Shown here piece after piece: positions 46,101 to 59,900 of a stretch of 64,000 nt of DNA. The DNA lies in contig OX246739.1 in assembly GCA_945910005.1 (NCBI GenBank), positions 2,572,001 to 2,636,000 on the forward strand, in the 5' to 3' direction. Below the pieces are notes generated by a model. The model saw only the letters and a list, made by a program, of their open reading frames with translations, had not been told where the DNA came from and ran no database searches. Positions within the stretch are counted from its first letter, which is position 1. Each line of letters opens with the position of its first letter. Source of the DNA: Isoperla grammatica (lineage: Eukaryota > Arthropoda > Insecta > Plecoptera > Perlodidae). A program made the translations under genes and the position numbers.

Positions 46101-47917
46101 TTGAAATTTGCTATTAAAAGTGTTTGTAACGTATTGATTTTAATGCAACTTTCTTCTATAAGTTCTATATAGTATACATATGTAAAAGCAAGAGTGATAA
46201 ATGTGAAAATGTATGGGGAAGCTTGATACATGCCTTTTTGCTTTTGAATGATTGATTGTTAATTAAGTTTTTGCAGGCAATATTTGGATGGAAGTGTGTT
46301 CATATTGTTATTGTATTTTTCTTTGAACTATGAAGTATATTTTGTATACCCTTATGTAGTAGTGTAGGGTACTCACAATTCTAATTCTCCCACAAAGGAC
46401 CAAAGCAAGAAACCAAGTAAATAGAACCAAATTTATAAACTACTACATATACACAAATTCCAAGTTAGTGAAGGTTATTAACGAGTTTCCAAAGAAGTCA
46501 TTCAGCTTTCAAAAATTATAACCATTTAAAAAAAAAGTAATCCATGTACTGCATTACCACAGTAATTTAGTGAGAGGGAAGTTGCTTATTGGGCCTCTTA
46601 TCTCATGTCCACAAAAACAAGCAGAATTTAAGGTTTTCTTAAAAAGTCAATCAAAAAATTACATTCTTTTGCGTGATACTATAACGTGGCATTGAACAAA
46701 GCTACAGGTGATAAAAATATAACCACATCTATGAAAGCACAATGACTCCTTGTTTTCGGTAACTCAGAACATTCAAAACAAGTTATATTATGTCTCAAGA
46801 AGCACAATCACTTTTTTAAATGAGAATGTTACAGCGGACTAAAACCAATCACCAACTCGTCAACCATTTTATCTAATAATTACACAGATAGGCCTACACT
46901 GATTTTAATTCCTGTCATACTGATCATTATTTTTTTGAAGGTGTATGCCTGCATGCAATATAGCTATGTCACACACTAACTGAGAGGGTCAACATAAATA
47001 CAGATGCCTTTATTTTTGTTCTCTCCTTTCGAAAGTGAAGTGCTAAAAAATGAATCCACGGAGAATTTGCAGAGTATAGAAAAAACAATAAAAATATGCA
47101 GTTTGTCTTATACAGAGTAAATGTATACAAAAACAACTCAAACTGATTTGGAGGCAAATAAATTGATATGAAATTTCATAACCGAAAGTCAACCCTCGTT
47201 AAAACTCCTAAGTCAAGTGCAATGAATTTAGTGGTTGTTAGGTCACGAGACTTGATCTTTTACTAACATCAACTTTTTGGTTTTATGTCACACTTCTTCA
47301 CTTAATGAATGCGATGCCCTGATAAGTACTAGTATATAGTTGTGAGAAATTAATTTTAATATCTAAAAATACAACTGGAAAAGCTTTGATCTTTGACTAA
47401 CATTGATAATGTGGTCACCTTTTAAGTTTTGGCTTTTGGCATCAGGATACATCTGTTACTGATCATAATTTGTCGGTGCCTATCTTTATACTATGATACC
47501 CAATCACTCGCTCCATATGTTGCTTTTCTCCACACAATATATCATTGTCTCTTGCCCCACATGGGCAGTTTTCAACATTAATAGTTATTTTCCAATACAA
47601 CTGTCAAACATAAAAGAGGCTCACCGTCATTACAGGGGAACTTTACACAGTTCAGCGACACCTACAATTGAGTGCGCTTACACACTTGAATAGGTCCCAA
47701 GAATTGTCATGTTGGCACTTTTACACATTTCAAAATCTGCAGATTCACATTTATACCCAGGTCAAATATACTTCTTCCATATAATGACTGATACACGACT
47801 TTATGCATCCAGTACAATGAAAAAGCAATTTATCTGCCATTTCTTCAGCTCAGCACAGAGCATTGGAGTGACTTAGAACTACCAATGTAGACATTTTCAG
47901 AACAAATGCAGTGACTA
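43143..47917. other. Intergenic DNA between LRSAM1 and CNOT1
   Basis: No gene recognised. Contains a hAT-terminus-like CAGTGGTTCTCAACC at 43538, a poly-G tract (44151-44168), a poly-C tract (44287-44314) and the dispersed repeat above. The part next to 47917 is expected CNOT1 3' UTR. Confidence 0.5.
45420..45990. repeat. Dispersed repeat, copy B
   Basis: Partner of 37386-37900, same orientation. The 128-codon frame at 45786-46172 starts inside it, which argues against that frame being a gene. Confidence 0.5.
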
Positions 47918-47996
47918 TCACTCAACCATGTCGTTTTCTTGCGGTGGTGCCACTTGTTTCTGCACCATGCACGATCTTGCAACAGACTCGAACAAT
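47918..47996 (-). CDS. CNOT1: CNOT1 last coding exon
   Basis: [28 protein letters not shown] at 47920-47918; matches human EKLFQSVAQCCMGQKQA in register. Confidence 0.93.
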
Positions 47997-50900
47997 CTGT
48001 ACAAACAATCCAATCCAATTAATTCATTGTTCATCTATATATTATGTTAGGTTATGAAAGTAGGTGCCAATCGGCTGGGATGGTATATGTGAGGAAAGGA
48101 TCCAGCAGCTTACCTTCGAGTAGTAAGATGACGGATTTGCGAGTTTGAAGTACACATACAAAACATAATACAAATATAACGAGACGTTTCGACCGAGGTC
48201 TTGCTCACTCGAGAGAAGAATGGCTACTGCCGGCAGTAGCCATTCTTTTGTTTTTTATGTGTACTTCAAACTCGCAAATCCGTCATCTTACTACTCGAAG
48301 GTAAGCTGTTGGATCCTTTCCTCACATTATATACTATATATTATGTTAAGTTAAATAAAAAGAAACTCTATATTTGGTATATACCTAACTATAAGCGTTG
48401 GGGCCTAACCTTATACCAAATATTAATAATTTGCATTAATTGGCAGTATCCGTTAGATACACTGGATTTTGATTTTATTATTGTAGCCTATCGTAATTTT
48501 ATGGATTGACCCCCCCCCCATTTCGGTTACTCGTTTTACGATTCCCTACAAAACTAAACGATGTGACATGACGTATTGCACACCTCGGTATTTGCTATAC
48601 TTTCATCCAAGACAGCCAGTTAGCCTCACAACAAGTATTTAGATTATTATTCAATAAGAAACATACTTCTCTATTTCGGGTGCACAATGTACGAATTCGT
48701 GCTTCCAGAACTTGTACGTAGGATTCTTGATGAGCTCAATGAACGTGATGAGGAGTCCCCATGGGTGTGGACGGTTCACAATCAAGCGCTCCAGTAGAAC
48801 CCTGCAACATTTGTAATTTGATAATCCCTCGTTAAATTATACAAATTAGGCGTTTAAGTCTGAAACGATGTTGTTCAAGGCAAACTGCACAGTTGAGTCA
48901 CGTATTAGTACAATAGTACAATTATGTATACCTTTTAAGAAACTGAAATTATTTCTTTACCAAAATGCAAAAGTTGAGAATATTAAGGAAAATATGCCTA
49001 CATTATTACCTCGCATATAATATAATCCGGTTTAAATGAGTTTAGAGTAGCCTTATTTTTAATACTCTTCAGCTTTATTTAAAGTACTAGGAATTATCCT
49101 TAAAGATACAGTAATGCAGAATAAAAAAAAAACAACAGTAAGTGGCTGATAAAAACCTATAGATGTGTTGTACCGGTACAGCTGAGTTAAAAAAGAAATG
49201 TGTAAAACCACGAATAACATACCTCGTGATCTGTTCTTGGATGGCTTCCGTGTTGGCTTCTGCAAACAGGTACAGCAGCGTACAGCTGAAGTAATGCGTG
49301 TGACTGTTGGGGTATCGCAACTGGTTGGCAATGGCGTTGAGGAACAGGTAGCGACCCTCGGTGTCAAGGTCGACTGCCAGGTTCTGGAAGATGTCCATGT
49401 GCGAAGAGTGGGCAATGGTGGACATGTTTGGTGTCAGACCCTTACTCCTGATGTGGTTGATGGCTTGCGTGCCGACGTAGAGCACAAGCGCGTTCATTAA
49501 AGGGATGTTGTATCTGCAACGAGACAAATATTATTTATGTACATATTTTGACAATAGAAGGTCATAGAGGTAGGCGAGAAATAGCATCCCACGGGGGAAA
49601 TGGAACTGGAGAAAAAGAGATGTGACCCGCTAGTCGTTCCCGACAATGCCATTTCCGCCCCCGCTGTGTTTGGATTCTCGGCTGTCACTTCTCTGCCAAT
49701 GATGGCGGTTGAAAAGCGCGCTCAAGACGAACTATTTTATGACAGGAGGTAAAATTAAGGAATCGTAAAAACGATTCTTAACGAGTCCCGTAGGAATCGG
49801 AATATCTCCTACAACAATACAATAGATGCACCGAGTGCAGCCCATTGGAAAATGCCACAAGAAAAACGGCCAGTTACAATCTTACCTCATTCCTGGCTCG
49901 TTGGAAATTTGGAGATTACTACGAAGTTCCGAGACAAACGTAACGGGGGCGCGCGCCTTCAAGTAAGAGTCCAAGTCCTTCTTGAAGCTTACGGGTTGGA
50001 TGACGGACGCAAAGTTTGTCAGCACCTAAAAAAATGCAACAGGCAAACCTTAATTTCTTGTATCATCAAACGCATAACACAATACTGGTAGTAATCAAGA
50101 CGTGGAATAAGTAATAAGATTCAGAGCTCAACTTACTCTGGGCGCGTGCGCGATCTCGGGCAGCATGTCCACCTTCAGGTTGGGCGTGAAGGGGTCGGGC
50201 AGTCTCATGTTGCGGGGGAAGGCGGAGAGAATCAGGTTGCGCATCTGGATGCAGTTTGGCGGTATCACGTCGCAGAAGCCATAGTGATAGTCGCACAGGA
50301 ACTCGGGAAAGTCGTGTAGTAGTACCAGCAGCACTCGTAGAGTACCCTACAAGACCAATCACAATAATACAGTACTACTGTCAAAACAATAAATTACAAG
50401 TTGTTTTGCATTAGCATAAATAATAACTCAAGCTTTCGTCTGTTAATGTTAGTCGGTGGGTTAGTCTCCCACTAGCTCGCTGTGGAACTATTTTGTTATT
50501 GAAACTAGACATTTATATCTATACTAATCAATATAATCCATAAAATCTATAAGGACTGCTGTCTATAATTCTCAATTTCGAGCAGTGATCGATTGATATA
50601 ATCACTAGTTATGGTGCATACCTTGTACAAGAGCGTTACGGGCTTAGCTAGCTCGGCATTGCGCAAGAAGGGCGCCAGGAACTTGAACAGGTCTATGAGG
50701 AGCTGTGCGTACATGCCCCAACCCTTCTGTTGGGGGGTGAGGGCCAGCATGCGTCCCACAAACACCCGGTGACTTGTCAGCTCCAGCCACGCGTACGAGA
50801 AGCCAGAAGCCTTGGCCGGCCGTAGGATGTGGAGCGTGTGGCAGAACGCTGTCAAAACCTGGTACAAATCAAGCAACATAGAACATGACATGATGAGCCA

Positions 50901-53900
50901 AATACAAACCTTAGCTTAGTCCTTACATTACACAAATAATGCAGTAAATTTGGTAAAAAGTAACTTTATTTTTTGTTAAGCAGTATCAATGACCTCTATG
51001 TAGTTAAATGCCTTTTAAGAGGAAGTTCACTACCGAAATGACATACAGGAAAAGTGATTTTATGTTAATCTATTTAATTCCTTGAAGGGTTTCAAAACTT
51101 TGTGTAGGCCTACATGCCCACCACACAGTTCTTAGTAACTAATAATAATAACTAGTATGCAGTTTGTCGTTGTGCTGACCTGATAATTAATTGCTTCAAG
51201 GACGGGTTCTGGAGTATTTAGCTCCAAGAACAGCATGATGAAGATGCGATGATACGGAAGCTGTTGGAAGTCTTGTAGCCTGTTCTCGTGGTCTTGAAGA
51301 AGGACACCGGCCACAATGCCCATTACCTAAACAGACAAGTGTCTCATTTGATATCAAGCTGTTTTACCAAAATACCAGGCAAGGTGTATCTAGGTAATAG
51401 GCTACATTGATATTTGTATATGAAACATGAATATGACTAAATAAACAAGACAGCAAAGTTATCAATCCCCAATGTGGAATATACATAGAAATAGAATATA
51501 GAATACCTTCAAATGCTGTGACTTACCTTATTCAGTAGATTGATCTTTGTGTTGGTGTTGGTGGAATCACCCGAATGCTTGACTAGTAGCGCTATCAACC
51601 TGACAAACGCATCCAATGTATGAAAACACTTTGCTCTCGTGAGTGTTGGCGACTGGGTCGTTTCGGTCAGCGCCCGATAACAAAGGTCAACGCACATCTG
51701 AGTTGACAGTCTGAAGAAGCGAGTTATAAGATCGTCTGTTTTCAGTATCCCATGGCCGTTCATCTGAAATGGTAACAGAATTACAGAAAAAGGATAGATA
51801 CAAAAAAGAGTGAAGATTTTGTGTTACGCACTAGAAAGGGAATGTGTGTGATAGAAAATTAGGTGCAAGTGAAAAACGTAACCAGACTTTGAGGTTCATA
51901 GAACCTCTGCCAGGAGATCAACAGAATTTAATACAAGGGGTTTTTTTTTTTTTCTTCAATTTAATACTAGGGGTGTGCGAATCCTAATTTTTAGTTTCGG
52001 ATCGATTTCGGATAGTAAATTATTCGATTTTTCGCATCGGATTCGGTTCGGATAGTTAACCGTATTTATTTACTACATTGTAAGCCACAACCGAATAATG
52101 GCCACACATAATTTTATTAGAAGAATATAATGTTAGCATGTTTACTATCAATTATTAGATTGAAGATTCCCATAATTGACCCACCCCACTTTTTAAACTT
52201 GGTATATTAAATAAATATCTGCCACCTTTGGCATACTGCACAGAATGCCTGCACTCTAAGTGATTACTTAGATTTGTTGTCGTACCATACTTAGTACTAA
52301 ATTCCCGTGAACAATAGATGCACTTGTAGCACGGAAGTAGCGTGGTTTATTAATCCACCTGTTTAATCAATGTATTAATATCGATAGTCGAAGAAAATCG
52401 CGAGAAACTATCTATGTAGCCGCGAACACTGCCTTCTTGAGGCGGCAGAAGTGCAGTCTGCCACACGCTCTCCGTGCACAAGGTCGGTAAAATAGTATTT
52501 CACTACCGCTACTTTACCGACCTCACTCCGTGTGAGTGCGCGCGCGAATCAAACTATCTGAAACCGAACCAATGTCGGTTCCAATTTATCGCCCTTCGGT
52601 TCGGATGCTAAATATCTGATCTGATCCGAAATTTCGGATATTCGCACACCCCTAATATATACAAAAAATAAGCATTAACTTAAGCCTAGGATAATTTGTC
52701 ATAAATGAATAAATAATAATCCACATAATGTGAAATCCTACCTGTTGCACAAATACACTGAAAGCCCTTGTGGGGTCCCGTCCTGCTGTGGGAGAGTGAT
52801 ATATAGACACCCACTCTCTGAGAAGGAATTCCGTTTTTTCTAAGAGACCAGGAGGATCTTCATATTCTCGAGCCTAGAAAAATGTTAGCACACAATTTAT
52901 CAAAATACTAAACATAATTATTTTAAAAGCCAACATCCTTACATGCTAGCCACTGTACCCTATAAAAGAAACAAACACAACTCCAGGTATTCGGTACAAA
53001 ATGATGATGAGTTGGAACATAGAAACTCAGTACTATACCAGAACACAGGCTAGTGCTGTCGATAGCCTTGCACGATACACAAACCGAGTGGCTCCACTAA
53101 AGTGCACTGCCAAACAGTTGACAACACTTGCGCCTCATGAAGCACCATCTGCCAAGCACTGTACCTTGTCTTCTGTGTTCATATCTTCCAATGTTTTCCT
53201 TAACTCCTACATCTCAATCCTTTTCCTCCTGCATCATGTTTTAAAGTGATCCCACCCCTTCTTCTTACACTCTTTTATCACCCTTGACCTCCTCTATCCA
53301 ACCAAATCTTCATAGGACCATAACATCTCAAACTTCACTTCTCCTTTTTTCAAGTACGTAACTTCTAGCCTTTAGAAGCTCGTGCTTTTAAAAAAAACTA
53401 TTGCCATTTTGTTGGTAGAAAGTGAAAACCATGTGAAAACAATGTAGCCTATGTCTAAGGGGTTCGTTTATTTAAGACGGTTTGTCCAGTTTTCAGTTTT
53501 CTAAAATATTAATAACATACCAAAGGCTCATTATATCAAGCTTGCTATATGAGGGGTAGGCCTAAGTCTTACAGGCATTTCGGACTAATGAGACTTTTTT
53601 ATCCCTTCAGAGTTGTGAGAATTTGATTTGGGCTTTTGATTTGCTTCAAAAATAGGCCTTAACACCGAGTACTTTATTTATTTATTTAATGTCTATCCTA
53701 TTCAAAATGGGAATTGAGAGTGAAGACCAACAGTGATAACTGATAAGATGAGGGTGGGTGGTAGAGAGTGCTAGTGAAAAGGGAGAAGTAGAAGCGCTAA
53801 GAAAAACTGAACATAAAATTACAGAATTAGGCCTAATGAAAGAAACATAACAAATTTATTTTAAACATTTTTTGATTTTCATCAAATGCATTTCTCATAG

Positions 53901-56900
53901 TGCTAGTAGGCATACCTATTACAAGGAAAAATCACATTAATTAAATCATAAAATAATTGTTATTTAAATTTATACATAAAGAGATTATATATTCATCATA
54001 AATGGTATCAAATAAAACTATCTGGCAGGAATTGTTTTCATCGCACTTACAGTTTAAAAAAAAATATGTGTATCGATATCTTAGAAATTCATACTTATTG
54101 ACGGGCAACCTTACTATACAGCAAAATTAATCCAATAGTAAAAAAAAAAAAAAAAAAATGCTTTTGAAAATGCCATGCAGTTACAGTACTAGTAGTAATT
54201 CAGAACCCCCAAATGCATTAAACATTTTGGGGCAAACAAAACAAATTTACAAGTGTGTTCGCAACTGATTTGCTGATTTCTGCTGCAACTAACCTTTCAA
54301 TAAGTAAAGGCTGTGGTTAAAAATTTCGTTTTTATTAATTATAAATTAAACAATCAGTCTATCATCAATAGCAGTTCAATAACATAAGAAATTGTAAGAA
54401 AATAGAAAAAATGATGGCTCGATAGGATTTTATTCTTCTAAGGCCCAATGAAAAGCAACGTCCAATGCCTGAAAGGAAAGCAATTGTTTAATTAGAAATT
54501 TAGAATACACATAAAATTAATTTCTCATACCGAAATCAAATTTTTTAAGATTTTGGTTTTGCTGTGACGCAAAAGCGGCAAAACGGCATTGAAATCATTT
54601 AGGTCGAAAAATTAACATCTCCATCATTACAGAGGACATTTTCATCTAAATTTTGATTTCCTAAATTAAACCGTATTCACAGCATAAGGTTATACAAATT
54701 CTCAAGTCCTTTTAAGAACCACTGTGAGTGCGATGTTACTTCAACCATCAAGAGTGTAATTTGATACAAAAAGATGTTCTAAAGATACAAACAGAAAACG
54801 TACAATTCATACGGGTATTTTGCTCAGACTTCAGCAGATCCTTAAAAAGCCCAAGATTATTGTAAGTAAGATTATTGTGTATTATTGTGTAATTGTTGTG
54901 TGGAAGTACGGGTAAACGATCTTATAGTATAGGTTGTCTACATCACTTTCCAATGGTAATAGTTTTGTGTTTTCATATTATACGTTTGAGAGCTATGCTC
55001 ATTGCGATCAAGTTTGCAAGCTTAACAATATGTATACTGTACATTGTATTGCACTTGACTCTCACTCACCTAATTTGTGAATCATGCAGGAATGCAGATG
55101 CCGCAGATCATCATTAAACATCAAACAAACAACGCACCAAAGATAGAATATGCTGTGGCCTTCTAATCGAACATAAAATTAGTTATGGTCATGGTTCTTG
55201 CCTGGATTTCGAGAGAAATGGTGCATGCTAACTTGTAAATGAAGGCAGAAAGGGAGGAAGACCAAACTTCAAAGAACTCCACTCTCTGCTGTTCCATGTA
55301 CTTAATGGAACACAACAACCTGTGGTCGGCACAATTCAACTACGAGGCGTCTACCGGTAGTAGACTCCACACACAAAGCATCTAAGGAAAGCGAACTCAC
55401 TCTGACTTGCAGGATGCCCGAGTGGATGTGGGCGGTGGGTCCCCCCTGCGCTCGGTCTGCCAACACGGCCTGGTCTTGCGACCCCCTCAGAACCTCCAGC
55501 ATCGCGTTGAGTCGCTGCGGAGGATCCCGAGTCTGCACGGCAATGCGCGTCAACACCTCGATGATGTTGAAGAGGTCGGACTCGGAGACGTGAGTGTTCA
55601 GCCTGGGAGACGAGACAACACGATGTTACGCTCGCACACATGTGGAAGTACGGGCTGGACAAAGGCCATTCATTCTTTCGTGTACAGATTGACCACAGCC
55701 CAACTTGAACAAACACTTATCAATGATAATGGACGACTCCTGTCGTCACACTCGACGAGCAAATCCATTGGCTGTATCTTCTTTTCTTGTACCCATAATT
55801 TACATCTCATGTCATCATGTATTTGTATATCATGAGCCATTGATCTTATGCTCGGGTATCCTCAATTTATAAAATTGTAAATTAAAATATAAAGTAAACA
55901 ATAAAACAAAGCTGATGGGCAAAGAGCAAGGGTAGAGAGAGGGTGGTGTAGACGGAGACTTGCCTGTCGTCGACGAGGTAAAGCTGGACCAGCTGCATGG
56001 CGAATGTGACGGCCAGGTAGTTGATGCCGTTCTCCATAGAGTGAGCCAGGTGCAGGTCCAGCTGTGGCAGGTTCACGAGGTGGGACCGTATCAGGCAGTC
56101 CACCACCTCCAGGTTGTAACGGTATTCCTCGCGACACTCCAGGAGACAACGCGTGACCTGCTTGTTTGTCCACTGAACGCCGTACGCTCTCGGGTCTTGC
56201 AATGCCTTCAACACTCTGAGGTGCATGTCTCGGTACCTGGAACCAGTGCGTATAGTAAGCCATACCATTTCCTTGTACATACCCAACAGATGACATTGTT
56301 GCACAAACTGAGTAACAGGTGCAGACTTCTAAGTCACGAGTATCAAGTATAGATACACGCGACATAGTCGGGTAGCAGTTCAGTGTGAGCTCAAGGCAAT
56401 TGGAACGAACCGAGTTGTGACTATCGTTCGATTTAGGTCCGGATGGACAGATGTCCCCTAGGTTAGGTAACTCCCTAATTGTCGAGGAGTTTGTTTTACC
56501 AACGAAAATAGCATGGCAACCAAACAATCCTGTAGCAACCCTAGGGATCCTCCAAGGTACCTGAGTGTGGACTCCTGGTCCAACATGGGTGTCTCTAGCA
56601 GCCCCTCCACCGCCTTCTGTAGCAGCGACATGGCCGAGTGAGCGTCGCGTGTCCGCCTGGCCATGACCACAGCCTCTAGCATGCTGTGCAGACTGGCAGC
56701 GTGGGCACCCAGCACCGGACCTCCTGACCCCAGCACGGACGCGAGGTAGTGCTCCAGCTCTGCGCCAAGCTTCTCAAAGATGGCGCCCACTTCGTCCGCA
56801 CCGAACGGGGCCACGCTCACGGGGACCTGGGGAACATAAAGACGAGGACAGATTTAGAGCGCCATTTCCTTTAATCAGCCAGCCGGAATATTAAATATTA

Positions 56901-59900
56901 TACTAAACATTAACGTAAATTAAATTAACGTAAATTAAATTAACGTAAATATTAAATACTCTGGTTAAACTCCAAGGGGTACATTCTACCTGACGCGTGT
57001 TGCCTTTTTGACACCTTTTAGATGCTGCGGCCATCAGTATGTAAAGGACAATTGAAAGGGCTGGGTTTGAATTACGCGCCATGCAAACACCTAGTCGGAG
57101 ATTTTGCAATATCTAAAAATAATATTGAAGTGGGAATTTTCGGAGTTAAGAAGCATTATATCGACTACAAGAGTAGTCTCTTGTATCAACTAATGTGTCG
57201 TTGTTGGAAAGGTTTGGATGTTTTAAATCGGTCCTTTACTTTACGATAGCTAGCTCAATGCCAGGTAGTGCTCCAGCTCCACATTTTTTTTTTTTAGAGT
57301 TTAAAATTCAGGTATTCCCACACCCCTATTGTAAATACATGAATAAATGGCATAGACAAACTCATTCAAAGTATATTGTTAACATCAATGAAAGACAAAC
57401 CTGGAACGGTGTGACTGCTGGCGCAGGTAATTCCGGCTGATTGGGTAAGAATGTGGAAGTCGAGGCATCCCGGTCGTTCATGGGAAGAAAACCGGGGATG
57501 TTTCTTGCGTACTCTTCGTACACCAACATTTGATGCTGTGCAGCTCCGCCGACCTTCAAACGGATGACCTCGGGCATGCGCTCGGCTTGATAGGTCAGTA
57601 CCACGGGGTCACAGTATCTCCGGCCTTCTTGTCTCGCCTGCTTACGTAACTCCAGCTCCTGAGGGGTAAAACAAACAAAATAAGCACTGCTTGCAAACAA
57701 TTGCGTACAGAGAACACAATGAACGTAGGCCTAGTATTATTGATGAACAAGATACACACTAGCATAAAAGCTGAGACACGTTCTCACTTCTTTACTAAAA
57801 CATGTATGTATTGATATAATAACAATACTAGAACCCCAGAATCGTGGCATTTTCCCATCAAATTGGTAGCATTTGAAACTCAAAAACTCTTCGGAGCAAA
57901 TATCATCATTTATTTTTATATTATTTGCATATTAGTAAATTACAAGAAAACATACCAATCTAGAGAAAAACAATTTGGTATGGTTACAATTACAAATAAA
58001 AATACAGACCCTTACCTTTAAAGTTAAATAATATATACATTATATGGAGTATGGACATAATTCAGTAGGCCTATGAACGAGAAACCAGTCACTTGGCAAC
58101 ATCGAAGGGTAAGGATAACAAGCTTAAATATTCAGGAGTATGCCTACTGTCTGCACCACTTGTAATTACCAATTACCAAAGAACTATTTAGATAAAATAA
58201 GTAAGCGCGTGGTGGGCCTACCGTAACGAGCCGCTTGTCTATCTCGGGCACGACCTTCTCGATGGCCGTCTTCTGTATGAACGCGCACGCGAGCTCCATG
58301 TTGTCGCTGGCTGCAGACTGCGCTGCCTGGTCCACCAGCTCCTTCTGCTGTGGCACGCCTCCCATCAGCGCAGAGTTGAACGCCACCTTCAGGTTGTTGG
58401 TGATGGACAGACAGAGCTGGTCGCGACACGTTATCATGGCCATGCCGGCAGTCAGGTTCTTGACCATGTGGTGGGCGGCCGCACGCATGCGCGTCTCGTC
58501 CGGGTCAAGCGCAAAGTCCTTCTTCACGATCTGGAACCAGGTCACGTTCGTAGGGCATCGTTTATTTCATTGACTCGTGTCATTTCATGTATTATTTATT
58601 ATTTCAGGTATTATTTTTGTATTGATTTTATTTGTGAAAAAATTATTTAAATAAAATATTAAAAGGTATAACAATAAAATAAAATAATGTACGTAATAAT
58701 TTGATGGATTAACAATGAGTGACTTACCTGTTCGCAAGTCGTCAGAGCTATTTTGATGCTACGGTCTACAACCGGGTGAATCCATTCAGACACCGCCCTT
58801 TCGACTGCCGGCCTTACGAACTGCTTGAGCTGTGGATTAGCTTGGAAGAGGGGCGACTGCGAATTGACTGTCACGTGGGGTGCCAGGGAACCGATACCTA
58901 AACCATAATCATTCATTTAAAAAATATAGTCAATTTTGTTGCCAGGATTGGCAAGGCATCCCCTGAATGCAAAGTAAAGGTCTAGACTTACCCGCTACAC
59001 TGATCTCCATGTATGAGAAGCGTGGATCGGGAGCCAGACCAGGCCCAGGCGTGCTATCGTTGGCAGCACCTTGAGATGGCGGTGGTGTGGAGTCGGCAAT
59101 AGCCAGGGATGACATCTCTTCGGCAGCGGCCGCTACCGACATCACCTCGTTAGGAGGTGGCAACACTGCGCTGATGGGGGTTTCCACCTAAAATAATACC
59201 ATCATTTCATTAACTTTTGGGGAGAGGGGAGGCACAGGTGGGACAGTGATGAAGTTGATGTTTTAATGTTAAAAATAAGTTTCCAAGTAGGCTAAGCAAT
59301 GTGATTGTTTATAGAGGCTAGTAGGCCCAAGAACCTCGAGGGTAACAATTACCCGGTCGGCCTTGGCGAGATGCAGACAGACAACCTGCTGTTTGGTAGT
59401 GGCTGCCGATAGTTGGTACTCCATGAAGCGGTGCTTCTCGGGGCACTTGAGGTAGACGGCGGGCTTCAGTTCCGTCACGTCGATCGTCAGGTTCTTGCAG
59501 AGTACTTCGATCTCAAACTTGAGGTTGAGTTTCAGATCCGTTTCTTGGTGAAGTTCCGCGAGTACGTTCATCAAGGCCATCGTCCAAGGGTTCGGCGGCT
59601 TAAAGATCTTGCTCTTGGCGCAAGACTCCAGTACCTACGTGGACAATAAACAATCAGTATACGGTATCTATGCACCGGCAGAAGTAGAGATTTGGGCTTG
59701 AAAACCCACATATTTAGATCTACACTTTGTACATACATACTATAGGCCTAGACCCTTGAAGACCGTCCATCACAATGAAAACACTTAGTTCATGGATAAT
59801 TTTTAAAATGTTAGGTGTCTGCCACCCAATATTAATTCTACAGATATGCATATAGGCCTGATAAAAACCCAGGTACGCCTATTCATTTGGCTGTCCTTAT

